Positions 44,238 through 53,350 of a DNA stretch of 64,000 nucleotides are shown here, piece after piece. Position numbers and translations under genes: made by a program. The notes beneath the pieces are model-generated. The model worked only from the letters and a program-made list of their open reading frames with translations. It was not told where the DNA came from and searched no databases. Numbering within the stretch: the stretch's first letter is position 1; each line of letters begins with the position of its first letter. Origin of the DNA: Nitrospira sp. Ga0074138 (GTDB lineage Bacteria > Nitrospirota > Nitrospiria > Nitrospirales > Nitrospiraceae); assembly GCA_001464735.1 (NCBI GenBank), contig LNDU01000061.1, positions 123,334 to 187,333 of the forward strand. Direction: 5' to 3'.

Positions 44238-44508
44238 GACTGTTCTGCATCCCCATCCCAGCCTGGTGTTCACGCGGCTCGATGACACCGAAGCGGTTCT
44301 GCTGCATCTCGACACGAAACGCTACTATACGTTGAATGAAACCGGGACCCGCATCTGGGAACTGTTGCAACAGAGCCGGAGCGCGCAGGAAATCGGCCAG
44401 GCGTTGCAGGGCGACTATGCCATCACGGATGAGGAGGCCATGCCCCTGCTGTTGGCCTTTGTGGACGAGTTGCAGCAGGAAGGTCTTGTGCAGGCGAGCG
44501 CGCCTTAG
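44224..44508 (+). CDS. PqqD-like RiPP recognition element
   Basis: A 94-residue PqqD-family protein ('AVLLHLDTKRYYTLNETGTRIWELL', 'EEAMPLLLAFVDELQQEGLV', both shortened examples of the winged-helix fold). Its role is to bind the leader of the precursor and present it to the enzymes (the B1 function in lasso clusters). The ATG at 44224 has GGAGG upstream and overlaps the radical SAM gene. The leader motif on the precursor is the kind bound by this domain. Confidence 0.92.
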   Translation: MLAPETVLHPHPSLVFTRLDDTEAVLLHLDTKRYYTLNETGTRIWELLQQSRSAQEIGQALQGDYAITDEEAMPLLLAFVDELQQEGLVQASAP

Positions 44509-44516
44509 AAACCACC

Positions 44517-45689
44517 ATGCGCTCCGAAGTCGAACTCCTACTCTGCTGCGCCGACATCTCCATTGCTACGGCAAGAGCCGAGCGGATCAGGAGCCTGCTT
44601 CACACCGAACTCAACTGGGAATATCTGCTCCAGACCGCTGGCCGGCATGGAGTCCTGCCGCTCTTGTCTCGCAACCTGCATGCAATTGCCCTGACCGACG
44701 TACCGCAGACTATTCTGGAGCAGCTCCGGCACCAATCCCGCACCAACGCCGCCCGCAACCTTTTCCTGACGGACGAACTCCTCAAACTTCTGACGTTACT
44801 TGAGGCCCACACCATTCCCGCTCTGCCCTACAAGGGGCCGGCCTTAACTTTTTCCATCTATGGGAACCTTGCCCTGCGAGACTTTACTGATCTGGATATC
44901 TTAGTCCACGAGCGCGACTATGAGCGGGCGCAGTGCCTCCTCAGCACCAGCGGCTATCGCCTCATGCACGCATTTGAATGGGAGTCGGCCTATGTCGATA
45001 GCAGCGGGAGGGTCGCGGTCGATTTGCATCAGCGGATGACCTCACGGGAGTTTCCTTCGCCCCTCCAGTTCGAACCCATATGGGAACGTCGTCACCATAC
45101 CGTCCTGCTGGGCACAAAGGTACCCACGCTGTCGCCTGAAGATACCCTCCTGATGCTTGCTGTCCAGATTAGCAAGGACGCCGGAAGTCGCTATTTTCAG
45201 CTGGCGAAGCTCTGTGATATGGCCGCCCTGTTGCGCGCGTATCCAGATCTTGATTTGACAGGGGTGCTGAGCCAAGCGAAAGAACTGGGCGGTGAGCGGA
45301 TGGTTCAGTTTAGTTTATGCTTGACACACAAGCTTCTCGGTACGCCTCTTCCACAAGAAATCCTCGGCGAAGTCCGCGCCCAACCAGTCATCGATCAGCT
45401 TGTGGAGCTTACGCGCTTGCAGCTTTTTGATGACCGCGACCCAGTCGCCCGCGATCAACGGTCGATTGACCAGTTTCGATGGCTTGTCCGAGAACGATTA
45501 CGGGATAAGCTCCACCCCTACTACTTCCGCTATGTGCACGCTACCTTTGCTCCTTGTCGCCTCGACCAACAGCTCTTGCCTCTGCCACATGGCTTTGGAT
45601 TTCTCCACTATGGCATCCGCCCCATACGGTTACTGTGTAAGTACAGCTTGCTTCTCTTTAGAAGGCACCTCGGAACGAAGCTGTCCTAG
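44517..45689 (+). CDS. Nucleotidyltransferase family protein of RiPP cluster
   Basis: A 390-residue protein of the uncharacterised nucleotidyltransferase family (NTP_transf_5): 'ALPYKGPALTFSIYGNLALR' and 'DFTDLDILVHERDY', where the two Asp residues would bind metal. Relatives occur with HPr-kinase genes in phospho-lasso clusters, where they are thought to extend or modify the product. It ends the operon; inverted repeats follow. No transporter gene follows. Confidence 0.88.
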   Translation: MRSEVELLLCCADISIATARAERIRSLLHTELNWEYLLQTAGRHGVLPLLSRNLHAIALTDVPQTILEQLRHQSRTNAARNLFLTDELLKLLTLLEAHTIPALPYKGPALTFSIYGNLALRDFTDLDILVHERDYERAQCLLSTSGYRLMHAFEWESAYVDSSGRVAVDLHQRMTSREFPSPLQFEPIWERRHHTVLLGTKVPTLSPEDTLLMLAVQISKDAGSRYFQLAKLCDMAALLRAYPDLDLTGVLSQAKELGGERMVQFSLCLTHKLLGTPLPQEILGEVRAQPVIDQLVELTRLQLFDDRDPVARDQRSIDQFRWLVRERLRDKLHPYYFRYVHATFAPCRLDQQLLPLPHGFGFLHYGIRPIRLLCKYSLLLFRRHLGTKLS

Positions 45690-45769
45690 GATAGGCCTGC
45701 CTCATACGAGTCTCATTATAGTTTCAGGAAGAAGGAAACCTGTACGTCTCCAAACTGTTCAACTGGTTT

Positions 45770-45852
45770 CCGCTGAAAAGCTAAGACGCAATCACCCTTC
45801 AATTTATTTTTCAGCGGTGGGACTAAAGACCTCCTTCAGATCGCTGAAGGAG
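45770..45852. repeat. Two inverted repeats after the RiPP operon
   Basis: The first is CCGCTGAAAA (45770-45779) with TTTTCAGCGG (45808-45817). The second is a tight hairpin CTCCTTCAG-ATCG-CTGAAGGAG (45831-45852). No U-tract follows, but position after the last gene suggests a terminator or mRNA-end structure. The rest of 45690-46174 shows no gene, only a short CAATCGCATG double repeat near 45958-45977. Confidence 0.55.
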
Positions 45853-46174
45853 CCTCCGGGAGTCGGTCCACCGCTAGTCACATAAGCCCGCCTCTGCACC
45901 AAAGTATCTCCTTGACAGGGAAGGTTACGCTTCCACCCGCTTCGGCCTCACACCTTACAATCGCATGCAATCGCATGCTGCATGCCAAAATGATCCGCGA
46001 TCTCAACTAACCGATACTCTTGCCATCGGTGATTGGGCAGTCAGGAATGCTGCCTTTAGAAGCTGCCTTGTGCATGTATCAGTTGCGTGCCTAAGTGTTC
46101 AGGCCGACCAGATCGCCCCCGGTTCTGGTGGCCAAATAAAACCAATGGTAGAGAACAGACTGTCGGCAGAAGCG

Positions 46175-46390
46175 CTACTTGACTTTGTTTCGACAGATGA
46201 GACCGAATGAGCTGCCCAAGGCGAGGCCACCAAAGAAGGTCAACCCAAGAATGACGCCGAGCAGAGAGGTCGGTGACCCGGCTTGGCGGCGGATATGGCG
46301 GCGGGCTTGGGACCCGACGGTCGCTTCGCCACCGATCCAGAATCGCGAGTCATCGGGCTGCGTCTCTGTCTCAGTCCTCATGGATTTCAT
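46175..46390 (-). CDS. Small membrane protein coupled to PilZ gene
   Basis: A 71-residue frame with a polar start, then one hydrophobic helix ('LLGVILGLTFFGGLALGSSF') and a basic tail ('CRNKVK'). Its ATG overlaps the PilZ stop codon (ATGA), which favours real translation. No known family. It could be a tail-anchored protein through which the PilZ protein acts at the membrane, but this is speculative. Confidence 0.45.
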   Translation of the reverse strand: MKSMRTETETQPDDSRFWIGGEATVGSQARRHIRRQAGSPTSLLGVILGLTFFGGLALGSSFGLICRNKVK

Positions 46391-46716
46391 ATCTCTCTCC
46401 CTTCATCAAGCGCAACACTTTCTTCAATCAACTGTTCCAATTCATCCAACTCATGCTCCGGTAGATCAACAAACCGAACCCCGAATGTTCGATCGACCGC
46501 CCATTGCACCTGAGCGTGCTCGATCAGGATCGATGTGTCATCTCCTGGAACAATCAGCTTGACGGCGATCTGTCTTCCTGGTTTAACGACAAGGGCGCTT
46601 TCAATCCGCGCGCCGCCGAGTGACAGATCGACGGCCTCCCCCTCTACCTCGTGCGAGTTCTCCTGAAGCAGGCTCTTCACGTGAACCGGGACTCGACGAT
46701 GCCGACGGCGCTCCAT
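46387..46716 (-). CDS. PilZ domain protein
   Basis: A 109-residue PilZ protein. The start 'MERRRHRRVPVHVKSLLQE' has the RxxxR motif and 'AVDLSLGGARIES' the D-x-S-x-x-G motif, so c-di-GMP binding is likely. The open frame runs upstream to 46965 into lnt; the ATG at 46716 starts exactly at the domain and was chosen. It is divergent from lnt with 114 bp between starts. Confidence 0.85.
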   Translation of the reverse strand: MERRRHRRVPVHVKSLLQENSHEVEGEAVDLSLGGARIESALVVKPGRQIAVKLIVPGDDTSILIEHAQVQWAVDRTFGVRFVDLPEHELDELEQLIEESVALDEGREI

Positions 46717-46830
46717 ATCAACTAGAATACCTCTTCTATCGGAGAAAAGCACGCGGCGACCTTCCCAAGTCGCTGATAGTTCGAGCATTCCCTTGCAAGT
46801 CATGGAATCTTTTGGATAAGGTACAGCACG

Positions 46831-48447
46831 ATGGAGCACGTTCGTTCGCGTCAGATCCTCTTTGCCTGTGCGAGCGGACTGCTCTTGCCTTTCTGTTTTC
46901 CGAAGTTTGACCTCGGATTGCTGGCCTGGATCGTCCTGATTCCCCTCCATCTCGCACTCGATCAATGTTCCAGACGGCGAGCCTTTTGGATCGGCTGGCT
47001 AAGCGGTCTTGTCGGATTCACCGGCATCATGGCCTGGGTCGTCACCGCCATGACGACCTATGGCAAGGTTCCCGAACCCGTCAGTTACGCAATTTTGCTG
47101 CTGCTGACCAGCTATCTCGGGCTCTACGTCGGACTCTATAGCCTCGCCGTCGTCTGGTTGCGTGAGCTCATCCCACGCTATGGGATTTTCTTTGCACCCT
47201 GCTTCTGGGTTGCACTCGAGTTGTTCCGTACCTACCTGCTCTCCGGCCTTCCATGGTGTCTCCTCGGCTATTCGCAATATCGCGAACTAGACCTGATTCA
47301 GGTAGCAGACCACACAGGTGTGTATGGCATCTCCTTCCTCATTGTCCTGGTGAATGTGGCCTTCGCCGAGCTAATCATGTGGATCATGCCGTTTTTCCGT
47401 GGATGTCACCCGGTCAAGCTCCCGTGGGAACTCCTCACGACTGCGGCAGCCTGCATGCTACTATCGTGGTTCTATAGTTCGGCGGTCCTGAGCGATAGAG
47501 ATCGGCAAAACCCGAAAACCTTCATTACCGTCGGTGTCGTTCAACCGAACATCGATCAAGCGGTGAAGTGGGATGCGTCCTTCCGCGACGAAACAATGCG
47601 GACGTTGGACCGCCTCACGGCCCAACTGGGAACCAGTGCCGACTTGGTCGTGTGGCCCGAGGCAGCTACACCGTTTATTTTGGAGCGGGAGAAAGAGTAT
47701 CAGTTGCAGCTGATCGCGTGGGCGGAACGTGCGCAGGCGCCGATCCTCCTCGGCAGCCCGGCCTTGAGATTTTACCCTGATCGCCGCCCCTACCTGTTGA
47801 ACAGCGCGTATCTGCTGGGGACAGACGGCATGGTCCTCGGCCGTTATGACAAACACCATCTCGTCCCGTTCGGAGAATACATCCCCCTCAAATCGTCACT
47901 CCTGTTCTTCCTCGACAAACTCGTCGAAGGCATCGGCGATTTCGAATCAGGGCCGGGACCGACAACTCTTTCGTTCAGCCCGAAATCATGGAGCACGGAA
48001 CGTTCGTCCGGTTCCCGACCCGTCAAGTTTGGGGTGGCGATCTGCTATGAGGTCATCTTCCCGGATTTGGTCCGTCAGTTCGCAGCAAACGGCGCGGAAT
48101 TTCTGGTGACGATCACGAATGACGGCTGGTTTGGACCGTCCTCGGCCCCCGCCCAGCACTTTGCCATGGTTGTCTTTCGCTCAGTCGAAAATCATTTGGC
48201 CTTCGCGCGAGCGGCGAACACCGGGATTTCCGGGTTCATCGATCCATTTGGACAGATCATCGACACGACACCACTTTTCAGCGAGCAGGCCTCGTACGCG
48301 ATGATCCCGACCAGACAAGCCCGCACGTTTTACAGCCATTACGGCGATGTGTTTGCCCACGCCTGTGTTATAATCTGCGCGCTTTTGTGTCTGTTCAGCT
48401 ATTTCCGCACGAAGGAACCAGTCATGACGGCTATCACGCCGGCATGA
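46831..48447 (+). CDS. lnt: Apolipoprotein N-acyltransferase
   Basis: A 538-residue inner-membrane enzyme that adds the third acyl chain to lipoproteins. The N-terminal half has about six or seven TM helices ('LFACASGLLLPFCFPKF' first). The C-terminal nitrilase-like domain carries the Glu-Lys-Cys triad in 'VVWPEAATPF', 'RYDKHHLVPFGEYIP' and 'GVAICYEVIFPDL'. A final TM helix ('VFAHACVIICALLCLF') is present. It is followed 21 bp later by prfB. Confidence 0.95.
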   Translation: MEHVRSRQILFACASGLLLPFCFPKFDLGLLAWIVLIPLHLALDQCSRRRAFWIGWLSGLVGFTGIMAWVVTAMTTYGKVPEPVSYAILLLLTSYLGLYVGLYSLAVVWLRELIPRYGIFFAPCFWVALELFRTYLLSGLPWCLLGYSQYRELDLIQVADHTGVYGISFLIVLVNVAFAELIMWIMPFFRGCHPVKLPWELLTTAAACMLLSWFYSSAVLSDRDRQNPKTFITVGVVQPNIDQAVKWDASFRDETMRTLDRLTAQLGTSADLVVWPEAATPFILEREKEYQLQLIAWAERAQAPILLGSPALRFYPDRRPYLLNSAYLLGTDGMVLGRYDKHHLVPFGEYIPLKSSLLFFLDKLVEGIGDFESGPGPTTLSFSPKSWSTERSSGSRPVKFGVAICYEVIFPDLVRQFAANGAEFLVTITNDGWFGPSSAPAQHFAMVVFRSVENHLAFARAANTGISGFIDPFGQIIDTTPLFSEQASYAMIPTRQARTFYSHYGDVFAHACVIICALLCLFSYFRTKEPVMTAITPA

Positions 48448-48468
48448 CCGAAGAAGGAGGATCGTGGC

Positions 48469-49615
48469 ATGATAGAGGACGTGGCAGTTCGTGTTCGCTC
48501 TCTTGCTGAACAAGTCTCTGAACTACGGGGGCATCTTTGACTTCGCTCATATGACGGCCGACTTGCAAGAGCTGGAAGCGCAGATGGGCCAGCCTCACTT
48601 CTGGAACGATGCCCGTGCCGCCGCTGCGGTGAGCCGGAAAAAGGCGACAATCGAGCGTGAGCTGCAACAATGGCGCGACATCGAGACCAAAATGGGTGAT
48701 GTGGATGCGCTGCTTGAGCTGGCCCACGAAAGCGGCGACGCGGCTCTGGAGACCGAGCTGGCGAGTGAGCTGAATCAGTTAGAACCGCGCCTCGCCACAC
48801 TGCGTGTCGAGCTTCTCCTGTCAGGAGAGCTGGACCCCAATAATGCCATCGTAGCGATTCATCCCGGTGCCGGTGGCACGGAATCGCAGGGTTGGGCACA
48901 GATGCTCCTTCGCATGTACGTGCGGTGGGCGGAACACAAGAAGTTCAAGGTGGACACACTAGACCTGTTGCCCGGCGACGAGGCGGGCATCAAGAGTGTG
49001 ACGATCTCGATCACGGGCCCCTATGCCTATGGATATCTGAAGGCGGAAGCTGGGGTCCATCGCTTAGTGCGCATTTCCCCGTTTGACTCCAACAAGCGGC
49101 GGCATACGTCGTTCGCGTCCGTCTTCGTATATCCTGAACTGAGCGAGGACATCGACGTCGAGATTGAAGACAAGGACCTCCGGATCGATACCTTTCGGGC
49201 AGGCGGCGCCGGAGGACAGAATGTCAATAAAGTGGAAACCGCCATCCGGATTACGCACTTGCCGTCCGGCATCGTCGTGCAATGTCAGAACGAACGCTCC
49301 CAGCTGCAGAATCGAAATGGGGCGATGAAAATCTTAAAAGCGCGCCTCTTTGAGTTGGAACAGAAGAAAAAGGAAGCGGAGTTCAACGCCATCGTCGGCG
49401 AGAAGAAGGACATTGCATGGGGCAGCCAAATTCGGTCGTACGTGTTCCAGCCCTATCAAATGGTTAAAGACCACCGGACAGGTCATCAGCTCAGTAACGT
49501 CTCAGCCGTCATGGACGGGGACCTCGATGGGTTCATCGAGGCCTTTTTGAAGAAGAAACTGGGGAAGGGAAGTGATCAACTCTCACTGGTCGGCGGACTG
49601 GACGACGACCTGTAA
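48469..49615 (+). CDS. prfB: Peptide chain release factor 2, with programmed +1 frameshift
   Basis: RF2 recognises UGA and UAA stop codons. The first frame, ATG 48469 with GAAGGAGG before it, reads 23 codons ('[19 protein letters not shown]...') to an in-frame TGA at 48538-48540. A +1 shift at CTT-T then continues '[10 protein letters not shown]' to 49615, giving about 381 residues. The codon-recognition tripeptide SPF is in '[11 protein letters not shown]' and the peptidyl-hydrolysis motif is '[10 protein letters not shown]'. The frameshift makes RF2 regulate its own level. Confidence 0.95.
48526..48541 (+). promoter_or_regulatory. RF2 programmed frameshift site
   Basis: GGGGGCATCTTTGAC: a Shine-Dalgarno-like G-run, three bases, then CTT TGA C. 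This is the classic RF2 recoding site at which slow reading of UGA favours slipping +1 on CUU. Confidence 0.93.
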
Positions 49616-49707
49616 AGTCGGTCCATCTGGTGTTCGGTCCGTCTGGTCTATTTGGTGCCGACGGACGGAACAGACCAGAGGAACTAGACAGACGAGATAG
49701 ACTCATT

Positions 49708-51192
49708 ATGGACGAACTGAACGAACAGCGGCAACAGCGGATCAAGAAACTCGAGCTCCTTCGAGAGGCCGGCGTCGCTCCATACGGCAGTCGCTTTGAG
49801 GTTAAGGATCGGGCCGGACAATTACTCACGCTGCATGGCGAGAAGCTCAAGGAAACGTTAGAGCAGGAAAAGGTCGCGTGCACACTCGCGGGACGAGTCG
49901 TCGCCCTGCGCCGTTTCGGGAAGGCCGGATTTGCCGTCCTGCAAGATGGGTCCGATCGCCTCCAGGTGTACCTTAAAAAAGATCTTCTCTCCGAACAAGC
50001 CTACACCGTCGTCGAGCAGCTCGATCTCGGCGACTGGATCGGCGTGACGGGAACGTTGTTCCGCACCAAGACGAATGAGTTCACAGTCGAGGTCCATCAC
50101 GTGACGTTTCTCAGTAAAGCGCTTCGCCCGCTCCCAGAAAAGTGGCACGGCTTAACGGATGTCGAAACCCGGTATCGGCAGCGCTATGTCGATCTGATCG
50201 CTAATCCTCAGATCCATCAGATCTTTTCGACCAGGAGCCGCATCATCGCCGGCATCAGAACCTTTCTCATCGAGCGAGGGTTTCTTGAGGTCGAAACGCC
50301 CATGATGCATCCCATTCCCGGAGGAGCGGCGGCCAAACCCTTCGTGACACACCACAATGCGCTCAGCGTCGATCTCTATCTGCGTATCGCGCCCGAACTG
50401 TATTTGAAGCGCCTGATCGTCGGCGGATTCTCACGCGTATTTGAGATCAATCGCAACTTCCGGAATGAAGGCATCTCGACGATCCACAACCCTGAATTCA
50501 CAATGCTGGAGTTCTACGTCTCGTACGCGGATTATCACGACCTAATTGCTCTCACTGAAGAACTGGTCTCGAGCCTGGCTCAACAAATCCTTGGCAAAAC
50601 GGTCATTTCCTACCAAGGGCATGAGATCGTCCTCACGCCTCCGTGGCGTCGGTGGTCGTACCACCAAGCCATCCAAGAGGTGAATCACCTCGACCCATCG
50701 GTCCTCCATGATCGAGAACAGGCATTGGCGGCCGCCAAACGGCTCAACGTCCCGGTGGATCCGAAGGCCTCGTTGTGTACGATCGTGAACGAAATTTTTG
50801 AGGAAACCGTGGAGCCCAACCTCCAACAGCCCACTTTTATCACAGACTACCCGATCGAAATTTCTCCGCTCGCCAGGCGGAAGGATACGGATCCATCCCT
50901 GACAGACCGATTCGAGCTCTACATTGCCGGGCGAGAAATTGCGAATGCCTTTTCCGAGTTGAACGATCCGCTGGACCAACGTGAACGGTTTGAAGGCCAG
51001 GCGGCTCAGCGGGAGGCGGGCGATGAAGAGGCCCATCTCGTCGACGAGGACTTCCTCCGCGCCCTTGAATTCGGGATGCCACCGACCGCCGGAGAAGGGA
51101 TCGGGATCGATCGACTGATCATGTTGTTCACCGATCAAGCATCCATCCGCGATGTCGTTCTCTTCCCCCAGCTCAGACCAGAGAAATCCTAG
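49708..51192 (+). CDS. lysS: Lysyl-tRNA synthetase, class II
   Basis: A 494-residue enzyme charging tRNA-Lys. The N-terminal OB anticodon-binding domain contains 'VALRRFGKAGFAVLQDGS'. Class II motifs are motif 1 near 'GFLEVETPMMHPIPGGAAAK', motif 2 'FEINRNFRNEGIS' and motif 3 'PPTAGEGIGIDRLIMLF'. The open frame extends 26 codons upstream; the ATG at 49708 precedes the conserved start. The stop overlaps the lolC/E start by one base, so the genes are co-transcribed, as is common. Confidence 0.97.
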   Translation: MDELNEQRQQRIKKLELLREAGVAPYGSRFEVKDRAGQLLTLHGEKLKETLEQEKVACTLAGRVVALRRFGKAGFAVLQDGSDRLQVYLKKDLLSEQAYTVVEQLDLGDWIGVTGTLFRTKTNEFTVEVHHVTFLSKALRPLPEKWHGLTDVETRYRQRYVDLIANPQIHQIFSTRSRIIAGIRTFLIERGFLEVETPMMHPIPGGAAAKPFVTHHNALSVDLYLRIAPELYLKRLIVGGFSRVFEINRNFRNEGISTIHNPEFTMLEFYVSYADYHDLIALTEELVSSLAQQILGKTVISYQGHEIVLTPPWRRWSYHQAIQEVNHLDPSVLHDREQALAAAKRLNVPVDPKASLCTIVNEIFEETVEPNLQQPTFITDYPIEISPLARRKDTDPSLTDRFELYIAGREIANAFSELNDPLDQRERFEGQAAQREAGDEEAHLVDEDFLRALEFGMPPTAGEGIGIDRLIMLFTDQASIRDVVLFPQLRPEKS

Positions 51193-52469
51193 TGACCCTT
51201 CCCTATGAAATCTTCGTCGGACTCCGCTACCTGCGCGCCAAGCGTCGTAATCGGACCATCTCGCTGAATACCTTTGTGTCAGTGGCTGGGATTACGCTGG
51301 GAGTGGCGGCACTGATCGGGACAGTCGGCATCATGACCGGCTTCCGGGAAGACATTCAGAGCAAGATTCTCGGGACGACGGCCCATATCATCGTCCAAGA
51401 ACGAATGAAAGAGCACATGACCGACTATGACCGTCTGACCGACAAGATCCAGACGGTCCCCGACGTCATTGCAGCCACGCCATTTGTGTTCCGCCAGGTG
51501 CTCCTTACCGCGCAGAGTGGGGTACAAGGGATTGTCCTGCGGGGGATCGACCCGAAACGAGAAGCCAATGTCACCGAACTCGCTAAGAACATCACAGCGG
51601 GACAGCTGCTCGACCTGCTCACCCCGGTGAAAGTGATGCAGGCCCCGGCCGACGACACTCAAGGCGATCTCCGCCCCGTTGAAAAACCTGGCATCATTCT
51701 CGGCAAAGAGCTGGCGCTCAGACTGGGAGTGTTTGTCGGCGATACGGTCAATGTGGTCTCTCCCGTCGGCCCGATCAGCGCGATGGGGATGGTGCCAAAA
51801 ATCCGAACGTTCGCCGTAGTCGCACTATTCCATTCAGGCATGTTTGAATACGATTCGTCGTTTGCCTATATCGAACTCAGCGAGGCACAGAAATTTTTCA
51901 ACCTAGGCTCGAGCGTGAGCGGAATCGAAGTCAAGGTCACGGACGTGTTTCGCGCCGGAGAGATCGCCCACACAATCGAACAGGAGCTGGGATTCAGCCA
52001 TGGAGCCAGAGATTGGATGCAGATGAATCGCAACCTTTTCTCAGCCCTGAAGCTGGAGAAGACGATGATGTTTCTCCTGCTTGTCTTGATCACGATCGTG
52101 GCCTCCTTCAACATCGTCAGCACCTTGACGATGATCGTGACGGAGAAGCAGAAAGAAATTGCTATCCTCAAAGCCATGGGTGCGACGAAACGCAGTATCC
52201 GACGCATTTTCATGCTGAACGGATTGATCATCGGATTTGCGGGAACCGGCATCGGCATTCCATTGGGCTATGCCTTTCTCTGGCTGATTCAAACGTTTTG
52301 GACGTTCGACCCAAGTGTGTACTACATCTCGAGCATCCCAGTTCATGTGCTGGCCGAGGACGTGCTCCTTGTGGCCGGATCCGCCATCCTGATCAGCTTT
52401 TTGGCGACCGTCTACCCGGCCAATCAGGCCGCGAAGCTGGAACCGGTCGCCGCCTTACGGTATGAATAG
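51192..52469 (+). CDS. LolC/LolE-type lipoprotein-releasing permease
   Basis: A 425-residue FtsX-like ABC permease that releases outer-membrane lipoproteins from the inner membrane with LolD. It starts 'PYEIFVGLRYLRAKRRN' and has a first TM ('NTFVSVAGITLGVAALIGTV'), a large periplasmic domain, then three TMs in the FtsX arrangement ('MMFLLLVLITIVASFNIVST', 'IIGFAGTGIGIPLGYAFLW'). Only one LolC/E-like gene is here, so it may act as a homodimer (LolF-type). GTG start, overlapping the lysS stop by one base. lolD follows about 100 bp later. Confidence 0.93.
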   Translation: MTLPYEIFVGLRYLRAKRRNRTISLNTFVSVAGITLGVAALIGTVGIMTGFREDIQSKILGTTAHIIVQERMKEHMTDYDRLTDKIQTVPDVIAATPFVFRQVLLTAQSGVQGIVLRGIDPKREANVTELAKNITAGQLLDLLTPVKVMQAPADDTQGDLRPVEKPGIILGKELALRLGVFVGDTVNVVSPVGPISAMGMVPKIRTFAVVALFHSGMFEYDSSFAYIELSEAQKFFNLGSSVSGIEVKVTDVFRAGEIAHTIEQELGFSHGARDWMQMNRNLFSALKLEKTMMFLLLVLITIVASFNIVSTLTMIVTEKQKEIAILKAMGATKRSIRRIFMLNGLIIGFAGTGIGIPLGYAFLWLIQTFWTFDPSVYYISSIPVHVLAEDVLLVAGSAILISFLATVYPANQAAKLEPVAALRYE

Positions 52470-52475
52470 ATTCGT

Positions 52476-52550
52476 AGGACTGAGAATTGAGGGCCGAGAA
52501 CTGAGTCGTACTTCCCATCGTAATATTCCGAGCCTCAGTCCTCAGTCCTC
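52476..52550. repeat. Interspersed heptamer repeat with inverted arms
   Basis: AGGACTGAG (52476-52484) is the inverted copy of CTCAGTCCT (52534-52542). The right arm is a CCTCAGT tandem (52533-52550) like that inside the cassette 3 SBBP gene. It fills the gap between the permease and lolD. Confidence 0.65.
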
Positions 52551-52567
52551 ACCACTCATCACTGAAC

Positions 52568-53233
52568 ATGATTAAAGTCACCAATCTCCATAAATCCTTC
52601 TCGATGGGGTCCTATGAACTGCCAGTCCTCAAGGAGGTTAACCTTGAAATTCAGCGCGGCGAGCTGGTGGCGATCGTAGGAGCCTCAGGAGCCGGCAAGA
52701 GCACGTTGCTCCACATTATCGGGACCCTCGATAAACCGACCAGCGGGACGGTCACATTTGATGGACAGGACCTCTTTCGAATGACGGACCCTCAACAAGC
52801 GGAGTTCCGGAATCGGCGGATCGGGTTTGTGTTTCAATTTCATCATCTCCTTGCCGAGTTCACCGCGTTGGAAAATGCCTGCATGCCGGCCCTCGTGCAG
52901 CGTCGCGAGCCCGCTTCCGTCAAGGCCGACGCGACAGCCCTCCTCACGGAAGTCGGATTGAGGGATCGCCTGCATCACAAACCAGGAGAACTCTCGGGCG
53001 GCGAGCAACAGCGTGTTGCCATGGCACGTGCGTTAATGCAGAAGCCTGACTTGGTCTTGGCCGATGAGCCAACCGGCAACCTAGACACACGCAGCGGGGA
53101 CGGATTGTTTGGATTGATGCGCAGCTTGAACAAAACACGTGGAACCACGTTCGTGATCGTGACCCATAACGACAAACTCTCCGCCCAATCCGACCGCATT
53201 ATTCATATGCGGGATGGACAAATCGTTTCGTGA
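52568..53233 (+). CDS. lolD: Lipoprotein-releasing ABC transporter ATPase
   Basis: A 221-residue ABC ATPase powering the LolCDE transporter. Walker A is 'GASGAGKST', the Q-loop region is 'RIGFVFQFHHLLAEFTALEN', the signature is 'LSGGEQQRVAMARAL' and Walker B is 'LVLADEPTGNLD'. All are intact. It follows the LolC/E-type permease on the same strand, separated by a repeat. Confidence 0.95.
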   Translation: MIKVTNLHKSFSMGSYELPVLKEVNLEIQRGELVAIVGASGAGKSTLLHIIGTLDKPTSGTVTFDGQDLFRMTDPQQAEFRNRRIGFVFQFHHLLAEFTALENACMPALVQRREPASVKADATALLTEVGLRDRLHHKPGELSGGEQQRVAMARALMQKPDLVLADEPTGNLDTRSGDGLFGLMRSLNKTRGTTFVIVTHNDKLSAQSDRIIHMRDGQIVS

Positions 53234-53350
53234 TCCCTTGCACCGCTTCAGCTGCGCACCGTCCCGACGGGTGAACAGACCGGGATTTCTTGACGAAGAA
53301 CCATTCCTTCTCTAGACTCGCAAGACCGCTGATTGATTCGAGGATCTGAC

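Noticed and set aside
41369..45689. A standard lasso peptide cluster
   Set aside because: There is no asparagine-synthetase-like cyclase, and the core has no Asp/Glu and is too short for a lasso ring.
45400..45885. Plus-strand frame of 161 codons overlapping the nucleotidyltransferase end
   Set aside because: It is mostly a shadow of that gene in another frame and then runs through the inverted repeats.
46175..46390. PEP-CTERM-type sorting tail in the small membrane protein
   Set aside because: A hydrophobic helix and basic tail are present, but there is no PEP motif, and the helix lies in a protein without a signal peptide.
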